Assembly: GCA_028023455.1 (NCBI GenBank)
Contig: JAQFVV010012508.1
Coordinates: forward strand, 2,539,877 to 2,603,876
Length of the DNA: 64,000 nt
DNA from: Epiperipatus broadwayi
Lineage: Eukaryota; Onychophora; Udeonychophora; Euonychophora; Peripatidae
Reading direction: 5' to 3'
Part shown: positions 31,713 through 43,215 of the stretch, one piece after another
Position numbering within the stretch: the stretch's first letter is position 1
Layout of the letters: the number at the start of each line of letters is the position of its first letter
Made by a program: the position numbers and the translations under genes
Notes under the pieces: model-generated
Seen by the model: only the letters and a program-made list of their open reading frames with translations
What the model was told of the DNA's origin: nothing
Databases searched by the model: none

Positions 31713-34300
31713 TTTAACTCTGTGTTCATATTAAGTGTTGATCATTTGATTAATAAATGTTATTTATTTTACATTAAATTCTGGTTTCAGTCTCTATATT
31801 AATTTTTAAAATCATTTAAATCTAAATTTTGTCGTATTTACAGATGAACATTATTATTTGATAGACAGATATTTTAAATAATAATAACTAATGAGTATTT
31901 TTTTTCTATTGATTGTTATCTATCAAAATAGGGCACCTCATCAAAGGTGTTGCAATTTGCGTCATTATAGTATAGCATTTTTATATATTTCTTTCATGTG
32001 TCTGCTTAATTTTTGTTATTTTAATGATCTATCTTGTGAAAATTTTTAGCTACTCTACTCATGTATGAAATTTTCTTTGTCATTTCATACATGTAAATAT
32101 GACTTAAATTTTCAAGGTGTTCCTATTTTCATTGTGGTTGCAAAGATTGGTCTTTATCTTTTTATGATTGTCTTGGGAAATTCTTATTTGAGTTTATTAT
32201 AAAATATTTTTAGACATTGGAATCGTTTCTTTTTCTCTCTTTTCCAATTATCACTGTGTATTTTGACAACCATTTTGAATTTTTTGTTTTTTTTTTTGTG
32301 TTTTTTCTTTTGTTATTCTAATATCTCTTATATTTCTCTTGAATTTCTATTTTTTTCCCCTGTTTATTTATTCATTATTAGTCATATACAAAATCTCAAA
32401 TCAATTTCTGACATTATTTTAAAAACAAAAACAATTTAGGTACTAGTTGGTTAGCTGCACTGTGACGCTGCAGTACTCATCAAGAACCCTCAAGAAGCAT
32501 GCAAGCGATAAATTTCTATCCAAAATCACCACAATTTATAATATAGTCTCTAGATTAAATTGAGGATGTTGAACAGATTTATAATTCTTATTTAGCTTCT
32601 GTTATAATTTTTACAAGAGTCATTTTGGATTTTTTCTCACACTTTACTTCTTATAAAATTTTGAATATTAAAACTGAAGTTTTTTATTATTGGATTCCAA
32701 GAATATAATCAATTTGATTTTTATAAACTCCAGTTTGACTTCTTAAAAAGTCTTTGACAATAAAAAGTTTGGTGAATTTGCAAAATCTTATTAGTTATCG
32801 TTTTGTTTCATTGACGTTTTTAAATCCATAATGACCAACAGAATATTTCTTCTTTCTATTCATTGAATTTGTCATTCTAGTTATCAAGTATTAAACATAT
32901 ATCTTGCCTGAAAATTTTGTCAAAGTCTCTGCGTCTAATTATAAAACATTTCACTCCCTCCTTGTTTCTTGGAATTTTTGGTGCATGGAGTTACATTAAA
33001 ATAATGATGAATATATTTATGAAATAAAATTGTTATCAATTGATTGTTTACAAAATTGTATCTGATGATTATTCTTATTGAAAACAATAGTCAAACCATT
33101 TATTATTTGTGGTCCTTGGCCTGAAGCAATAGGTAATGCATTCTTTTGATTTAAAATCTTCCAATCTATTTTACCTTTACTCATTCCTAATATATTGGTA
33201 TCATTATGTAAGCTATTTATTTCCATCTTGGCCATATCATATTTTACTTAGTTTATTGTCTATATACTTCAGGTTCAAAAGTGATATTCTAATATAATTT
33301 TGCTTTCTACATAGAAACATTACAAACTGCAAATCCATGTGTTTTTGGTTAAATATTACCCAAGGTCATGGTACTGAAATATCATTGTGATTGACCTTAG
33401 TAAATTATTGTGTGTTTTTAGCTCTATGATGAACATTTTCTCACTTCCAAAAAGGATTAATTTATTTGAACTTTAAATAATAAATCATTGGAAAATGCTT
33501 TCAACCTAGAAGGGTCATCATATTTATAGCACTCAAACTCAGCAGATGGCTCTATTATTAAGAGAAAATGACAATAAAAGAGTGTGTAGGTGTTGTTAAC
33601 AATGAACCATGCCTTTTTAAATGTTTTCCGCCAATCATTGTGTTTTGCGACACTACGTTAGTATTACGTGGATTGAAGTTAAGATTAGATTCCATTTCAT
33701 ACTTGAGAAACACCAACTTCACACTAGAATCTTTCTTTTCATGATTGTAAATATATTTATGCTATCCCAGTCCTTACAGAACTATAAGGTTATTCTGTTT
33801 GACATATTATTAATGATTAATAATATAGTAAGCAAAGTAGTTTACGATTGTTTTATCTTATGCAACTTGAAATAATATTTAATTGTTAACCCAACTTCTA
33901 AAACATTAAGGAACAAATAAATTTAAGAGAAGAATGCACAAAAAAGAAGTATAATACATCTTTACTAAGTTTGAAAGATAAAAAGATTATACTTAGCTAT
34001 GACATTTTAGATTTGTTAAACCGACCTTCATTAACCATGAGCCATAAGAAATTTTTTTTAACAGTTTTGTTTTTGATCATTTGAAGATTTAAATAATATT
34101 AGAATTGAAATTCTTTTTAATTGTATGCAGTCCAACATTAAATTTAAACAAACTCAATTTTTTTTGCTGTAATTTCATTTGCTTTTTTAAAGGCATGCAA
34201 TCATAAACATGAATTTTAGCATGATAAACTGCAAGAAAATTATATATTTTCATATGTAATTCATTTAATATAACTGAATTTTATTACTACTAAGTGCTGA
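31713..34300. other. Long AT-rich interval, no gene recognised
   Basis: The only repeat relation noted is 32461-32530 (AAGAAGCATGCAAGCGATAAAT), a partner of 2462-2520. The small open frames near 33017 and 33621 have no signature that I recognise and AT-rich codon use like the flanks. Confidence 0.35.
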
Positions 34301-34304
34301 AATA

Positions 34305-34635
34305 ATTGTAATCATAAAAAAGGAAATAAACCTCGTCATGCGCTGTTTATAAGCGTATATTAAAATCTCTTTGCACTCACCCTCCAGTAATAGTATAAAA
34401 GCGTAAATGAATTCACTTATGCTTAAAACGTATTTTTATATACACCAATAATTACTGACTGCTTGTCTCAGGACTTGAATTTATTATGTGCCTCATGTTC
34501 AAGTGGACAATTATATTGTATGAATTTAGATACAGTTTTAAAGTATTACTGTCATGTGAGTGCACAGAGATTTAATATACACTTATAAATAGCGTATGAC
34601 TGGAGGTTCTTCTTTATGATTATAATTGAAACTAT
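34305..34635. repeat. Foldback repeat
   Basis: The left arm (TAATTGTAATCATAAA ... CTGTTTATAAGCGTATATTAAAATCTCT ... GTGCACTCAC-like) is mirrored at about 34555-34632 (GTGAGTGCACAGAGATTTAATATACACTTATAAATAGCG ... TTTATGATTATAATT). The family is not recognised. Confidence 0.6.
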
Positions 34636-34705
34636 AACACCAGAAGCTATTTTTATTTTCAGCTTATATTTTGAATAAATATTTTAGCATACTTTTGTTT
34701 TTGAA

Positions 34706-34799
34706 TATGGTCGAGAGGTCAGCACAGCTGCCTTACAAGCAGTTGTCCTGGGTTAGCGGGTTTGCTTCCTGACCGATGCTATGACACATGAAAAAAAAA
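34706..34799 (+). mobile_element. tRNA-derived SINE
   Basis: TGGTCGAGAGGTCAGC (A-box-like), CTGC-CTTACAA-GCAG (anticodon-type stem and loop, TAC), GGTTAGCGGGTTTGCTTCC (B-box region), GATGCTATGACACATG and a poly-A tail. The 5' acceptor strand is lost. No clear duplication of flanks was found. Confidence 0.7.
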
Positions 34800-34984
34800 T
34801 CAATTTTAAATGTATTTTTTAAACTTTTAGTATAAAATGATAAAAAATATTTTCAGAGGCAGCTGTAACCTTCCAGTCTCAGATTTATATTATAATAATA
34901 TACTTTTTTTCCATTTAATTTTTTTCTAGTGAAGCAGTTGAATAAATTTATTGTAATTAGATATATGAATATTGTCTATACTAA

Positions 34985-35620
34985 ACTTAATGTAATTATA
35001 AGGGACTTGAACTCAAACTTTCAAGCTTCCTACATCTATCCAATCTATCTTATACAACTGATACACATAACCACATACCCATGGAAGATATTTTGTGCTG
35101 AACTATACTCATCAGTTGGTCCAGACCACCATTTCCTGCACATATATACAATCAGTGTTCAGTTTATATTAGGATTGCAAATCTTTAAACTTTTATGGAC
35201 AAGCTTCAATCTTCTCCACTCTCTAACTCTTCAGCCATTTATTTCATTGAAAATCTGAGGATACAATGCTCATACATGGGTATGACAATAATATTGGCAT
35301 CAATAAGGGATTTGAGCATTTCATCCTCGAATTTTCAATGAAATGGATGGCTGAAGAGTTGGAGAGTGGAGAAGATTGAAGCTTGTCCATAAAAGTTTAA
35401 AGATTTGCTATCTTAATATTAACTGAGCATTGATGGGATATATGAGTGGGAGATGGTGATCTGAACCAACTGATAAGTGCTGGTTCAGCACAAAATATGT
35501 ATATTGGAGATCATTTATCTTTTTTCACGGTTATGTTGTCATGTGTATTGGTTGCATAAGATAGATTGGATAGATGTAAGGAGCTTGAAAGTTCATGTTC
35601 GAGTCCTATGTAATTATTGT
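34985..35620. repeat. Family F palindrome, about 0.63 kb
   Basis: The left arm from GACTTGAACTCAAACTTTC (35005) mirrors the right arm ending at GAAAGTTCATGTTCGAGTCC (35609). The symmetry centre is near 35300. Hammerhead remnants occur on minus in the left arm (about 35085-35140, CTGATGAGTATAGTTC...CAAAA) and on plus in the right arm (about 35455-35520, CTGATAA, GTGCT hairpin, CAAAA). Both have lost invariant core bases. Confidence 0.8.
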
Positions 35621-36093
35621 AATTAGATGAGAACTGAAAGAATACAAATTGTTGGGGTCTGAACCCTGCTATTTCTGAATTGGCAGAAACAATGACTGCA
35701 TGCTAAAGAGCGAAGAATAAATTGATAGTAACCATACATAGTAATCAAAAAAAAATTTTCACCAAAACAAAAACACTGAAATAAGTCACTACAAAGTAAT
35801 TTAAAAAGAATTACTAATCCAATGTCTACAAAAATCATATGAGATCTTTCCAAACTACAACAACAAAAAAATATAGCCAGGGCTATTTTAGTCTGTAATT
35901 TCTTTTATGTGTGTAATAATGAAAAATCATTGTGATAAAAACGGAACAATGGATGATAAAAAACATGTTATATGCTGCTAAAATTCTATTTTCACTATAT
36001 AAAAAAAAAAACTTTAAATAATAATACTGCTTATTTCTAATCCTAAAATGTATTGATAGAATTATCACACAATATTCTTTTGGTCTATTTATT
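35621..36093. other. AT-rich interval
   Basis: No feature recognised. Confidence 0.3.
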
Positions 36094-36109
36094 TACTCTG
36101 CACAGATTT

Positions 36110-36224
36110 TTTTTTTTCCATATATCATATTATCGGCCGGGAGGCGAACCCGAAACAACAGTCTGCAAACCAACTGCTTGCCTGCAAGGCGGCTGCGCTG
36201 TCCTCTCCGCTAACAACGCTTGAC
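36110..36224 (-). mobile_element. tRNA-derived SINE with perfect 16-bp target-site duplication
   Basis: On minus the copy reads AGCGTTG, GGAGAGGACAGCGCAGCC, GCCTTGCAGGCAAGCAG..., GGGTTCGCCTCCCGGCCGAT and ends in a poly-A tail (poly-T on plus at 36109-36118). TACTCTGCACAGATTT occurs at 36094-36109 and again at 36225-36240. The body is slightly longer than other copies because of an insertion in the anticodon-variable region. Confidence 0.85.
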
Positions 36225-36240
36225 TACTCTGCACAGATTT

Positions 36241-37440
36241 ATGCTGGATTTAGACTATTTAAGTTTTTTCACGGACCTGATTCATCCCAAAGTGTATACA
36301 TTATTTTTAGACGAAATAATGGTGTTCTAGTTTATGTACACTGTGTAGATAAACTTAGTGTAAGAAATGTGGTGATGGTATTATACATTTGTCATATCCT
36401 GATTTAAATATTGAATCTCTGTAGACCATTCTGAAATAAATTAGATCGATATCTTCACCGGTATCTTTCAAAAAACTTGAGACATTTTATTTATTTGTAT
36501 GAGGAATAGCTTCATACTTTTAGATACTGTTCAAATGTTATATACTTTCACTGCGTACCATTTTAATAAAAGTCCTCCAGCAATTTTATTGTTTAACTGC
36601 TGAATATTTATTAATATAAATAATTCACTCACAATCGTTTTATTGTGGAGATATCTACGCAAGCATATGAACGGATAGAATACCATTTATACGATATCGA
36701 TATAATAGTATTATTACAAAAAGAGAAAATATAAATGCTTCATTATAATATTTGTAGTTTATAAAATGCGAAAATTTTTACTACAAATGTTTTAAAATTT
36801 TGTTTAATCTATTGTTAGTTTCCCTTAAGACCGTGCAACCTTTCTAGCGGCCTTTGTTCCTTCAGTATTAATAAATTTATACCCTCTCACATTCGTAAAG
36901 AACAAAATATTACTTGTGGCGTAATAGCTTTATTTTCTGGTCGCTGTAAGTCATTTAATAACTATAATTTTGAAATTTTATTAATGATAATTATTAGGCT
37001 CGACTAAATGGTCAAACTATTTGAAATATTTTTCGTTTAGTGAACATAACAGCGGGTCAACAAGATGATGGAATAACGAGAAATCGCAAACCTGTGATTA
37101 TTGAAAATAATATGGTACTATACCGAAATGCGCTTTAATTATTGAATGCGATAAGATCCTGTTCTTTAGTAAACTTTCCCATAGGTAACTTTTTAATAAG
37201 TTATAGACCCTAAAGAAGTGAACAAAGTTTTTTTTTCTTAAAACAAAAACAAATCTGATTTTATCGACATTTAAATTTAACAACCGTTTAATTTATCGTT
37301 CTATTGCGCAAATGTATGTGCGTCTATAAATATGCGTTGTTTTGAAATATATAATTTAATTAAAAATATTTTAAAATTTATTAATCATTTTCAATTCACA
37401 ATTACAATAATATAGATAAATATTGATTTTCATTTTATTA
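36241..37440. other. AT-rich interval, no gene recognised
   Basis: Nothing with a family signature. This is one of the few stretches without an obvious repeat relation, so host intergenic or intronic DNA is likely. Confidence 0.35.
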
Positions 37441-37454
37441 TAGTGAAAATCTAA

Positions 37455-37965
37455 AATTCATCCTGTAGTATTTGTCTGAAAGTTTGTGATGATGGTATAT
37501 TATTAGATGTGATATGTTGGACTATTTCCATCATATATGAGTGAATGTTGAATGTATAGAAAATTTTAAACTTTATTTAAACTTTCCAAATACAAACAAC
37601 TTGTTAGTAATAATAAACAATTAGACAACACAGGTTAGTAATTATATAATGTTTGTAGTAGTATTATTCTCCACTCTTCTTCAGGTGTTGCTAGCCTGAT
37701 ATGCACAGCGACAGTATTCACATAGAAGTTAAACTCACACCTTTAGATTCTTGAATATCGAATTTAAGACAAACGCTCTAATCAACTGAGCTATTCTGTC
37801 AAACTAATCTAAACGTTAGCTGTGTAATTACTAACCTGTGTTGTCTAATTGTGTGTTATTACTAACAAGTTGTTTGTATTTGGAAAGTTAAGTTTAAAAT
37901 TTTCTATACATTCAACATTCACTCAGAGATGATAGAAATAGTCCAACATATCACATCATCCTGTG
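37455..37965. repeat. Family A foldback with tRNA-like centre
   Basis: Arms about 37470-37660 and 37805-37965 are inverted complements (TGATATGTTGGACTATTTCC against AATAGTCCAACATATCACAT). The centre holds, on minus, TAGCTCAGTTGATTAGAGCG (37793-37774, A box), a Leu-like loop, then CACCTGAAGAAGAG (37690-37676). The order matches the PLE end at 11190-11460. So this is the PLE terminus flanked by an inverted copy of its own end. Confidence 0.75.
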
Positions 37966-38430
37966 GTAGATTATCTATATTTACAGGAAGTCCAAACAGG
38001 TTAGTGCCATATACTTTAGGAATCAATCATGTTATACGCTCTTCAACTGTTTGTAGATGATGATGATGATGAAATTTATTTCCATTTCTTTGTTGAGGTT
38101 TATCTTGATAGTGCCTTTTTAATCATCAGACAGATTTATCCAAATTTAATCCTAATAAACTTTTTTATAGGATGAAACTTTATATTAGCGGTGATCTTGG
38201 TTTACAAATTAATTAAGCCATACCATTTCCATACTTATTTGTTATTAAATATGCAACTGAATAAAAAGGACTTACTCAATGAGAAATTTTGTTTAATGAT
38301 AAAGGAGTATTCAATGTATGATCGGTACTCTAAATATAATATCTCATGGAACAATCACATTTGAATACCTTACTAGGACAAAAATTGCAAGCAGATCTTA
38401 AAGAACCATTATAAACCAACTTACAAATAT

Positions 38431-38869
38431 TTGTATTTATTGCTTGGACTATTTCCATCATCTAATATGAGTATTGAATGTCTTTAGGAAAAATTAACTT
38501 TATTTAAATATTCCAAATACATTCAATTGTTAGTAACAGCAAACAGATTAGTATAGGCACATTTTGAGAGGTATTATTCTTCCCTGGTTATTATAAAACT
38601 CAATACTCAAGAATCTAAGGGTCCAGATTTGAACCTCATGCTAGTAGTGTCATTGGTCAGGCCAGCAACACCTGAAGAAGAGGGGAGAATAATACCTCTC
38701 AAAACGTTGTGAATTACTAACCTGTGTGCTAATACTAACAGTTGAATGTATTTGGAATATTTAAATAAAATTAAATTTTTCTAAAGACATTCAATACTCA
38801 TATTAGATGATGGAAATAGTCCAAACAATAATTACAACTAAAACACCATCACCACAAACCTTCAAGAAA
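38431..38869. mobile_element. Family A foldback inserted with target-site duplication
   Basis: The element starts TTGTATTTATTGCTTGGAC and ends with the complement plus CACAAACCTTCAAG. Its centre includes TCAATACTCAAGAATCTAAG, a B-box-like segment and CACCTGAAGAAGAGG followed by CCTCTCAAAACG. Flanks ACTTACAAATAT (38419-38430) and ACTTTACAAATAT (38870-38882) look like a 12-13 bp target-site duplication, and the insertion splits one arm of a larger foldback. Confidence 0.65.
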
Positions 38870-39152
38870 ACTTTACAAATATGTTTACCCTTTCTATATT
38901 AATGCCAATCCATTTTGTCTAATAAAAAGGGATGGCCCCTTTCATCTGACCTTCGACCATATATTTTGTAAATAAATCAACATTGACAGCCGAAAAGGAT
39001 GAAACTTTATATTAGCGGTGATCTTGGTTTACAAATTAATTAAGCCATACCATTTCCAATGCTAATTTAAATTTAATACTAATAAATTTAATCGCATGTG
39101 AAATGTACTGCTGATTTAATATGCAATATTTAGGAATATAAATATTTCACAT

Positions 39153-39282
39153 GAGCACTATCTCTTATACTAGCACATAATTGTTATTAAACAAGGCAAA
39201 ACTCTCCTTACAGTAGTGGCATCCATTGATTACTCTGATTGGCACAGGGTGGCTCTACTGTATGGAGAGTTTTGCCTTGTTT
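39153..39282. mobile_element. Family D short element with perfect 18-bp target-site duplication
   Basis: AATATAAATATTTCACAT occurs at 39135-39152 and 39283-39300. Between them is a 130-bp D derivative: AAACAAGGCAAAACTCTCC ... GCATCCATTGATTACTCTG ... GGAGAGTTTTGCCTTGTTT. The hammerhead interior is deleted. The long duplication indicates target-primed insertion, not a DNA transposon. Confidence 0.8.
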
Positions 39283-39964
39283 AATATAAATATTTCACAT
39301 AACAATCACATCCGAATACATAATATGTGCAATTGAAATTCAGATGAAAGAGGATATCTCCTTTTATCAGACAAAATGGATCAGCATCGCTATACGAAAG
39401 GTTAAATATATGTTTATTTAAAATGGTTTTTTAGAATCTACTTGCAACTTGTCCTAGTAATGTATTTGAATGTGGTTGTTCCGTGAAGTATTTATATCCT
39501 TAAATGTTTAATCAGCAATAAAACCATTTACGTGTGAGTAAAGTTATTAGAATTTAATCTGCCTTTCATATGAGAAACTATTATACATGTTTTCATACAT
39601 TCTACATGTACATTGTTGGACAAAAGATTTGTAAAAAAACATAGAAGCGGTAGCCATTGAAAGCATAATATAATGAAGGGAAAAACATGTCGAAATAAAA
39701 ATAAATGAATAGTATAAAAATGAATTCTTATTAATTTAGTTTAGGAAAGACATATAAAGCAAACATATTACTTTCTGTTACATTTAGTTTACTGATTAAG
39801 TAGCAACATCTAGGATATTTTTCCTTGATGTTTTAAGATTAAAACTTCGCTAGCAGTGGAATTGATGTCTGCAAACTTCTATGAGATAAGTTTAAATTAT
39901 GTAACTTTCATTCAAGCAGAAGCTACTATTTGAATAAATATCACATATTACCTCTATACAGTCA

Positions 39965-40412
39965 TACTTATATATTGGACTATTTCCATCATCTACTATT
40001 AAGTATTGAATGTCTCTAGAAAAATTAAACTTTTTATTTAAATTTTCTAATTACATTCAACTGTTAGTAATATGACACAAGTTAGCTTATGCATAACGTT
40101 TCAAGTGGTATTCTCCTCTCTTCCTCAGGTGTTTTTGGCCTAACTAGTGACAGTACTAGCATGGGAATTGAACTTGGACTCTGTTTTACCTTAAAATTCA
40201 ATATTCAAGAATCTAAGACTCCAGGCTCAATTTCCATGCTAATACTGTTACTGGTTAGGCCAGAAACACCAGTTGAGTAGATCGTATTCAAGAATCTAAG
40301 ACTCCAGGTTCAATTCCAATGTTAGTACTGTCACTGATCAGGCCAGCAACATCTGAAGAAGAGGGAAGAATAAATGCAACTAAAATACCATCATCATAAA
40401 CCTTCAGAACTA
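39965..40412. repeat. Family A element with internal duplication
   Basis: The left arm starts TATTGGACTATTTCCATCATC. The centre has two direct copies of CAAGAATCTAAGACTCCAGG with CAATTCC-type B-box and CTGTCACTG, then CATCTGAAGAAGAGGG. The right arm is short. The open frame at 40089-40280 is made of this repeat and is not a gene. Confidence 0.65.
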
Positions 40413-40711
40413 TATTAGTTCATGGTTATAATAGGCCATACATCAGCATAATGGAATGAAAGTAGCAGATAATGTTTGCTTAAATTCTGGCTAGATAAAA
40501 CTTGGAATTTTTTTTTTTAGGTTCTAATAAGGTTTAAAATTTTCTTTCAAGAATGGTAAAGCATTCAAACCTCGTGACTCAAAAATTGGTCTGGTGAATA
40601 AGAATGCATTTCAATCTTAATTGATTTTATTATTAATGTAAGGGTTTCCTTTTAATTAAATAATGGATATTGAAATAAAATTATTGTTTATACTTCACCT
40701 TCGAGTAGTGA

Positions 40712-41279
40712 GTTACAAATTGCACATTACGCAAACTAGTGAAGCTCAATCTCAAGAGAATTATATGGCTGAGTGCTTTCAGGAACCTTTAGATTCCATA
40801 TTCTTAACCTATCTTAGGATTGTTGGTTTGAGTTGTGATTTTTAAAAACTGGGTAGTAATTTATGCAAATCTATTCCATGTCTTCATATAGTCCATTATC
40901 TAGAGATGGAAAGCACAACTCCTTCTGGTTTATTGCATTGTTTTCATTTGCAATGAACCCACCATAGCAAAGGCCCTGTGCACCGAGTGCAATGATACTA
41001 AGCACAAAATAAAAGTGTGCTTCATTGCAAATAATGACAATGCAATAAACCAGAAGGGATCATACGTTTCCATCTCTAGAAAATGGACTATATGAAGACA
41101 TGGAATAAACTTGAATAGATTTGCATAAATTACTACCCAGTTTTTTTAGAAATCACAACTCAAACCAACACCCCTAAGATAGGCTATGAATATAGGATCT
41201 AAAGGTTCCCAAATGCGCTTAACCGTATAATTCTTTTGAAAATGAGCTTCACTTGTTTGCGTAGCACACAATTTGTAAC
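40712..41279. repeat. Large foldback, about 0.57 kb
   Basis: Arms 40712-40945 and 41035-41279 are inverted complements (GTTACAAATTGCACATTACGC against GCGTAGCACACAATTTGTAAC; CCAGAAGG, ACTACCCAGTTTT). The central 90 bp (around 40950-41030) contains AAAGGCCCTGTGCACCGAG, of higher GC, and a short internal hairpin. No family match or coding signature. Confidence 0.75.
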
Positions 41280-41289
41280 TTAAATAATA

Positions 41290-41794
41290 GATATGAAATT
41301 TTAATAAAAGTTAAGCAAAAATAATGGTATATTATGCACAAATACAATCTGTTTCTCACTGAGTATCTGTTATAGAGAGTTTTCCATTATGATGATTGTT
41401 TAAAAAATGTTTCACTTTCTTACTTAATATACCATACATGAGCAGCTTTATAATCTTACCGATTCATTATCAGATTAGATATAATTATTTTATTAATGAA
41501 TCAAACTTTCAAAACTAATTCAGTTTATCAAATCTTTTCATAATAGATTAGTGGAGTGCTTTTTATAACTGAACAAGAGATAGTGAGTGAAATATATACT
41601 TTAATTAAATTATTTTTATAGAAATAATAATAATTATACATTTTAAAAATTTTTAATTGATTTTTTTGCTGAAAATATTAATTTTAGAATAATTAAAAAT
41701 TTCAATTGAATTTATGTTTGTGTGCAGTATATATAGATATTTTTTTGGTTTAACTTGGCAAATGTTCGTGTGCAATATATATATATATATATAT
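41290..41794. other. AT-rich interval
   Basis: No feature recognised; TA dinucleotide run at 41778-41802. Confidence 0.3.
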
Positions 41795-41932
41795 ATATAA
41801 TTGAAATAATAAATTTAACAGTTTATAAACTATTACAAACAATCCTTAAATCCGCAGAAGTACTTTTGGTTAATTTCTTAAACCTGCCTAAACTGCCATT
41901 AAATTCAAAAACAAAAGCGGAAGCAAACGTCA

Positions 41933-42250
41933 TCAATTCAAATTCCACGAATCTCGTATTTTAATGTTAGCAGCTTGTCGATTTATTAAATGCATTTTAT
42001 TCCTGTTTATAAAAATTGCCTCTTTAATTTTTCTTTTACTATGGTTTCTCTCTTCATGAAGAATTTTCACATTTTCAAAATCAAATTTAAATTTATATTT
42101 ACATGTTTTTTTGTGATCAAATAAAAAAACTGAAGGAGATATTAAATCACCATTATTTTTACTTTTTACTCGCTTATATAATAATTCATGCTCCTTTAAT
42201 CTCTTCTCAATACTGCACCTAGATTCAGCTATATATGATATAGCATACAA
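41933..42250 (-). pseudogene. GIY-YIG endonuclease domain of PLE, left arm
   Basis: 105 open residues. SYIAESRCSIEKRLKEHELL is the GIY-YIG start with the YIG glycine changed to A; then SPSVFLFDHKKTCKYKF, HSKRKIKEAIFINRNKMHLI and NRQAANIKIRD. The domain nicks DNA to start target-primed reverse transcription in PLEs. The frame opens from the linker by a frameshift near 42240. The G-to-A change in the motif would probably weaken it. Confidence 0.85.
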
Positions 42251-42528
42251 TCACAAAAAATTTGATATATGACATTACTTTTCTGCTTGACAGGTACGAC
42301 ATCCTTAGAATTATTGACTAATTTATTAATATTGTTTGGAACATAGAATGAAACATTAAACACATTCTTATATAAATTCTTAAAAAAATTCACTTGTGGA
42401 TTTGAAATAAATGGAATAGATATCCATTGTTTACTATTAATCTTCATTTCCTTTAAATTATTATAACTTTTTTTAAATTGACATAAAGTATTGTTTATTT
42501 GTTTCATTTTATAACCAACATCAAGCAT
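42229..42528 (-). pseudogene. PLE linker between reverse transcriptase and endonuclease
   Basis: The frame reads MLDVGYKMKQINNTLCQFKK, KQWISIPFI, FYVPNNINKLVNN, then SNVIYQIFCDC, a PLE hallmark just before YIGE. A frameshift at its end separates it from the endonuclease frame. The first residues continue the end of the thumb domain. Confidence 0.8.
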
Positions 42529-42557
42529 TTCCTCGCAAATATTTCAATATTTTTCAG

Positions 42558-42746
42558 TTAATCACTTTGGTAATGACATAATTTTTCATTCCGAAACAAA
42601 AAAGATCTAAAACTTGCCATCTTATGCATCATTGATACTTTTGATTTACAATTTATAAATCCTCTTTTTTGCAGTGGCTTAATTATTAGTTTATAATTTA
42701 ATATACTGTTATACCTGTCAAGCAGAAAAGTAATGTCATATATCAA
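42558..42746 (-). pseudogene. PLE reverse-transcriptase thumb remnant
   Basis: GFINCKSKVSMMHKMASFRS followed by FLFRNEKL resembles the PLE thumb motif in which HK and a basic Arg stretch follow a short loop. The frame ends in a stop and resumes as the linker in another frame. Upstream catalytic motifs are missing. Confidence 0.6.
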
Positions 42747-42761
42747 ATTTTTTGTGATTGT

Positions 42762-43073
42762 ATGCTATCATATATAGGTGAATCTAGGTGCAGTATTGAG
42801 AAGAGATTAAAGGAGCATGAATTGTTATATAAGCGAGTAAAAAGTAAAAATAATGGTGATTTAATATCTCCTTCAGTTTTTTTATTTGATCACGAAAAAA
42901 CATGTAAATATAAATTTAAATTTTATTTTGAAAATGTGAAAATTCTTCGTGAAGAGAGAAACCATAGTAAAAGAAAAATTAAAGAGACAATTTTTATAAA
43001 CAGGAATAAAATGCATTTAATAAATCGACAAGCTGCTAACATTAAAATACGAGATTCGTGGAATTTGAATTGA
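42762..43073 (+). pseudogene. GIY-YIG endonuclease domain of PLE, right arm
   Basis: 103 open residues almost identical to the left-arm copy. Only about five residues differ, including an intact YIGE here against YIAE there. SYIGESRCSIEKRL, then FLFDHEKTCKYKF, then HSKRKIKETIFINRNKMHL. It has no upstream reverse transcriptase on this strand and starts at the inverted-repeat junction, so it cannot be an independent gene. Confidence 0.85.
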
Positions 43074-43215
43074 TGATGTTTGCTTCCGCTTTTGTTTTTG
43101 AATTTAATGGCAGTTGAGGCAGGTTTAAGAAATTAACCAAAAGTACTTCTGTGGATGTAAGAATTGTTTGTAATAGTTTGTAAACCGTTAAATTTATTAT
43201 TTCAATTATATTACA

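Larger units (their letters stand above)
38160..39540. repeat. Composite foldback interrupted by A and D insertions
   Basis: Segments near 38325-38415 and 38885-38965 are inverted complements of 39430-39500 and 39310-39410 (for example TCCTAGTAA... and CCATTTTGTCT). A direct repeat of about 60 bp is also present (38170-38230 and 38998-39058, ATATTAGCGGTGATCTTGG). A family A element sits in the left arm and a D element near the centre. Confidence 0.55.
41795..43215 (-). mobile_element. Penelope-like element with inverted duplicate of its 3' end
   Basis: The main copy reads on minus: reverse-transcriptase thumb and linker remnant (42746-42229), then GIY-YIG endonuclease (42250-41933) and 3' sequence to about 41795. 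On the plus strand, 42712-43215 repeats the endonuclease and 3' sequence in inverted orientation, so left arm 41795-42295 and right arm 42712-43215 are complements with only scattered differences. Upstream of the thumb the element is lost. Inverted partial copies at the 5' side are a known habit of PLEs. Confidence 0.85.

Noticed and set aside
31373-31802. Arg-rich and Ile/Leu-rich open frames on both strands
   Set aside because: Low-complexity translations of a trinucleotide microsatellite.
42762-43073. Independent GIY-YIG gene on plus
   Set aside because: It starts at the inverted-repeat junction and is the mirror copy of the PLE endonuclease on minus; no upstream coding sequence.
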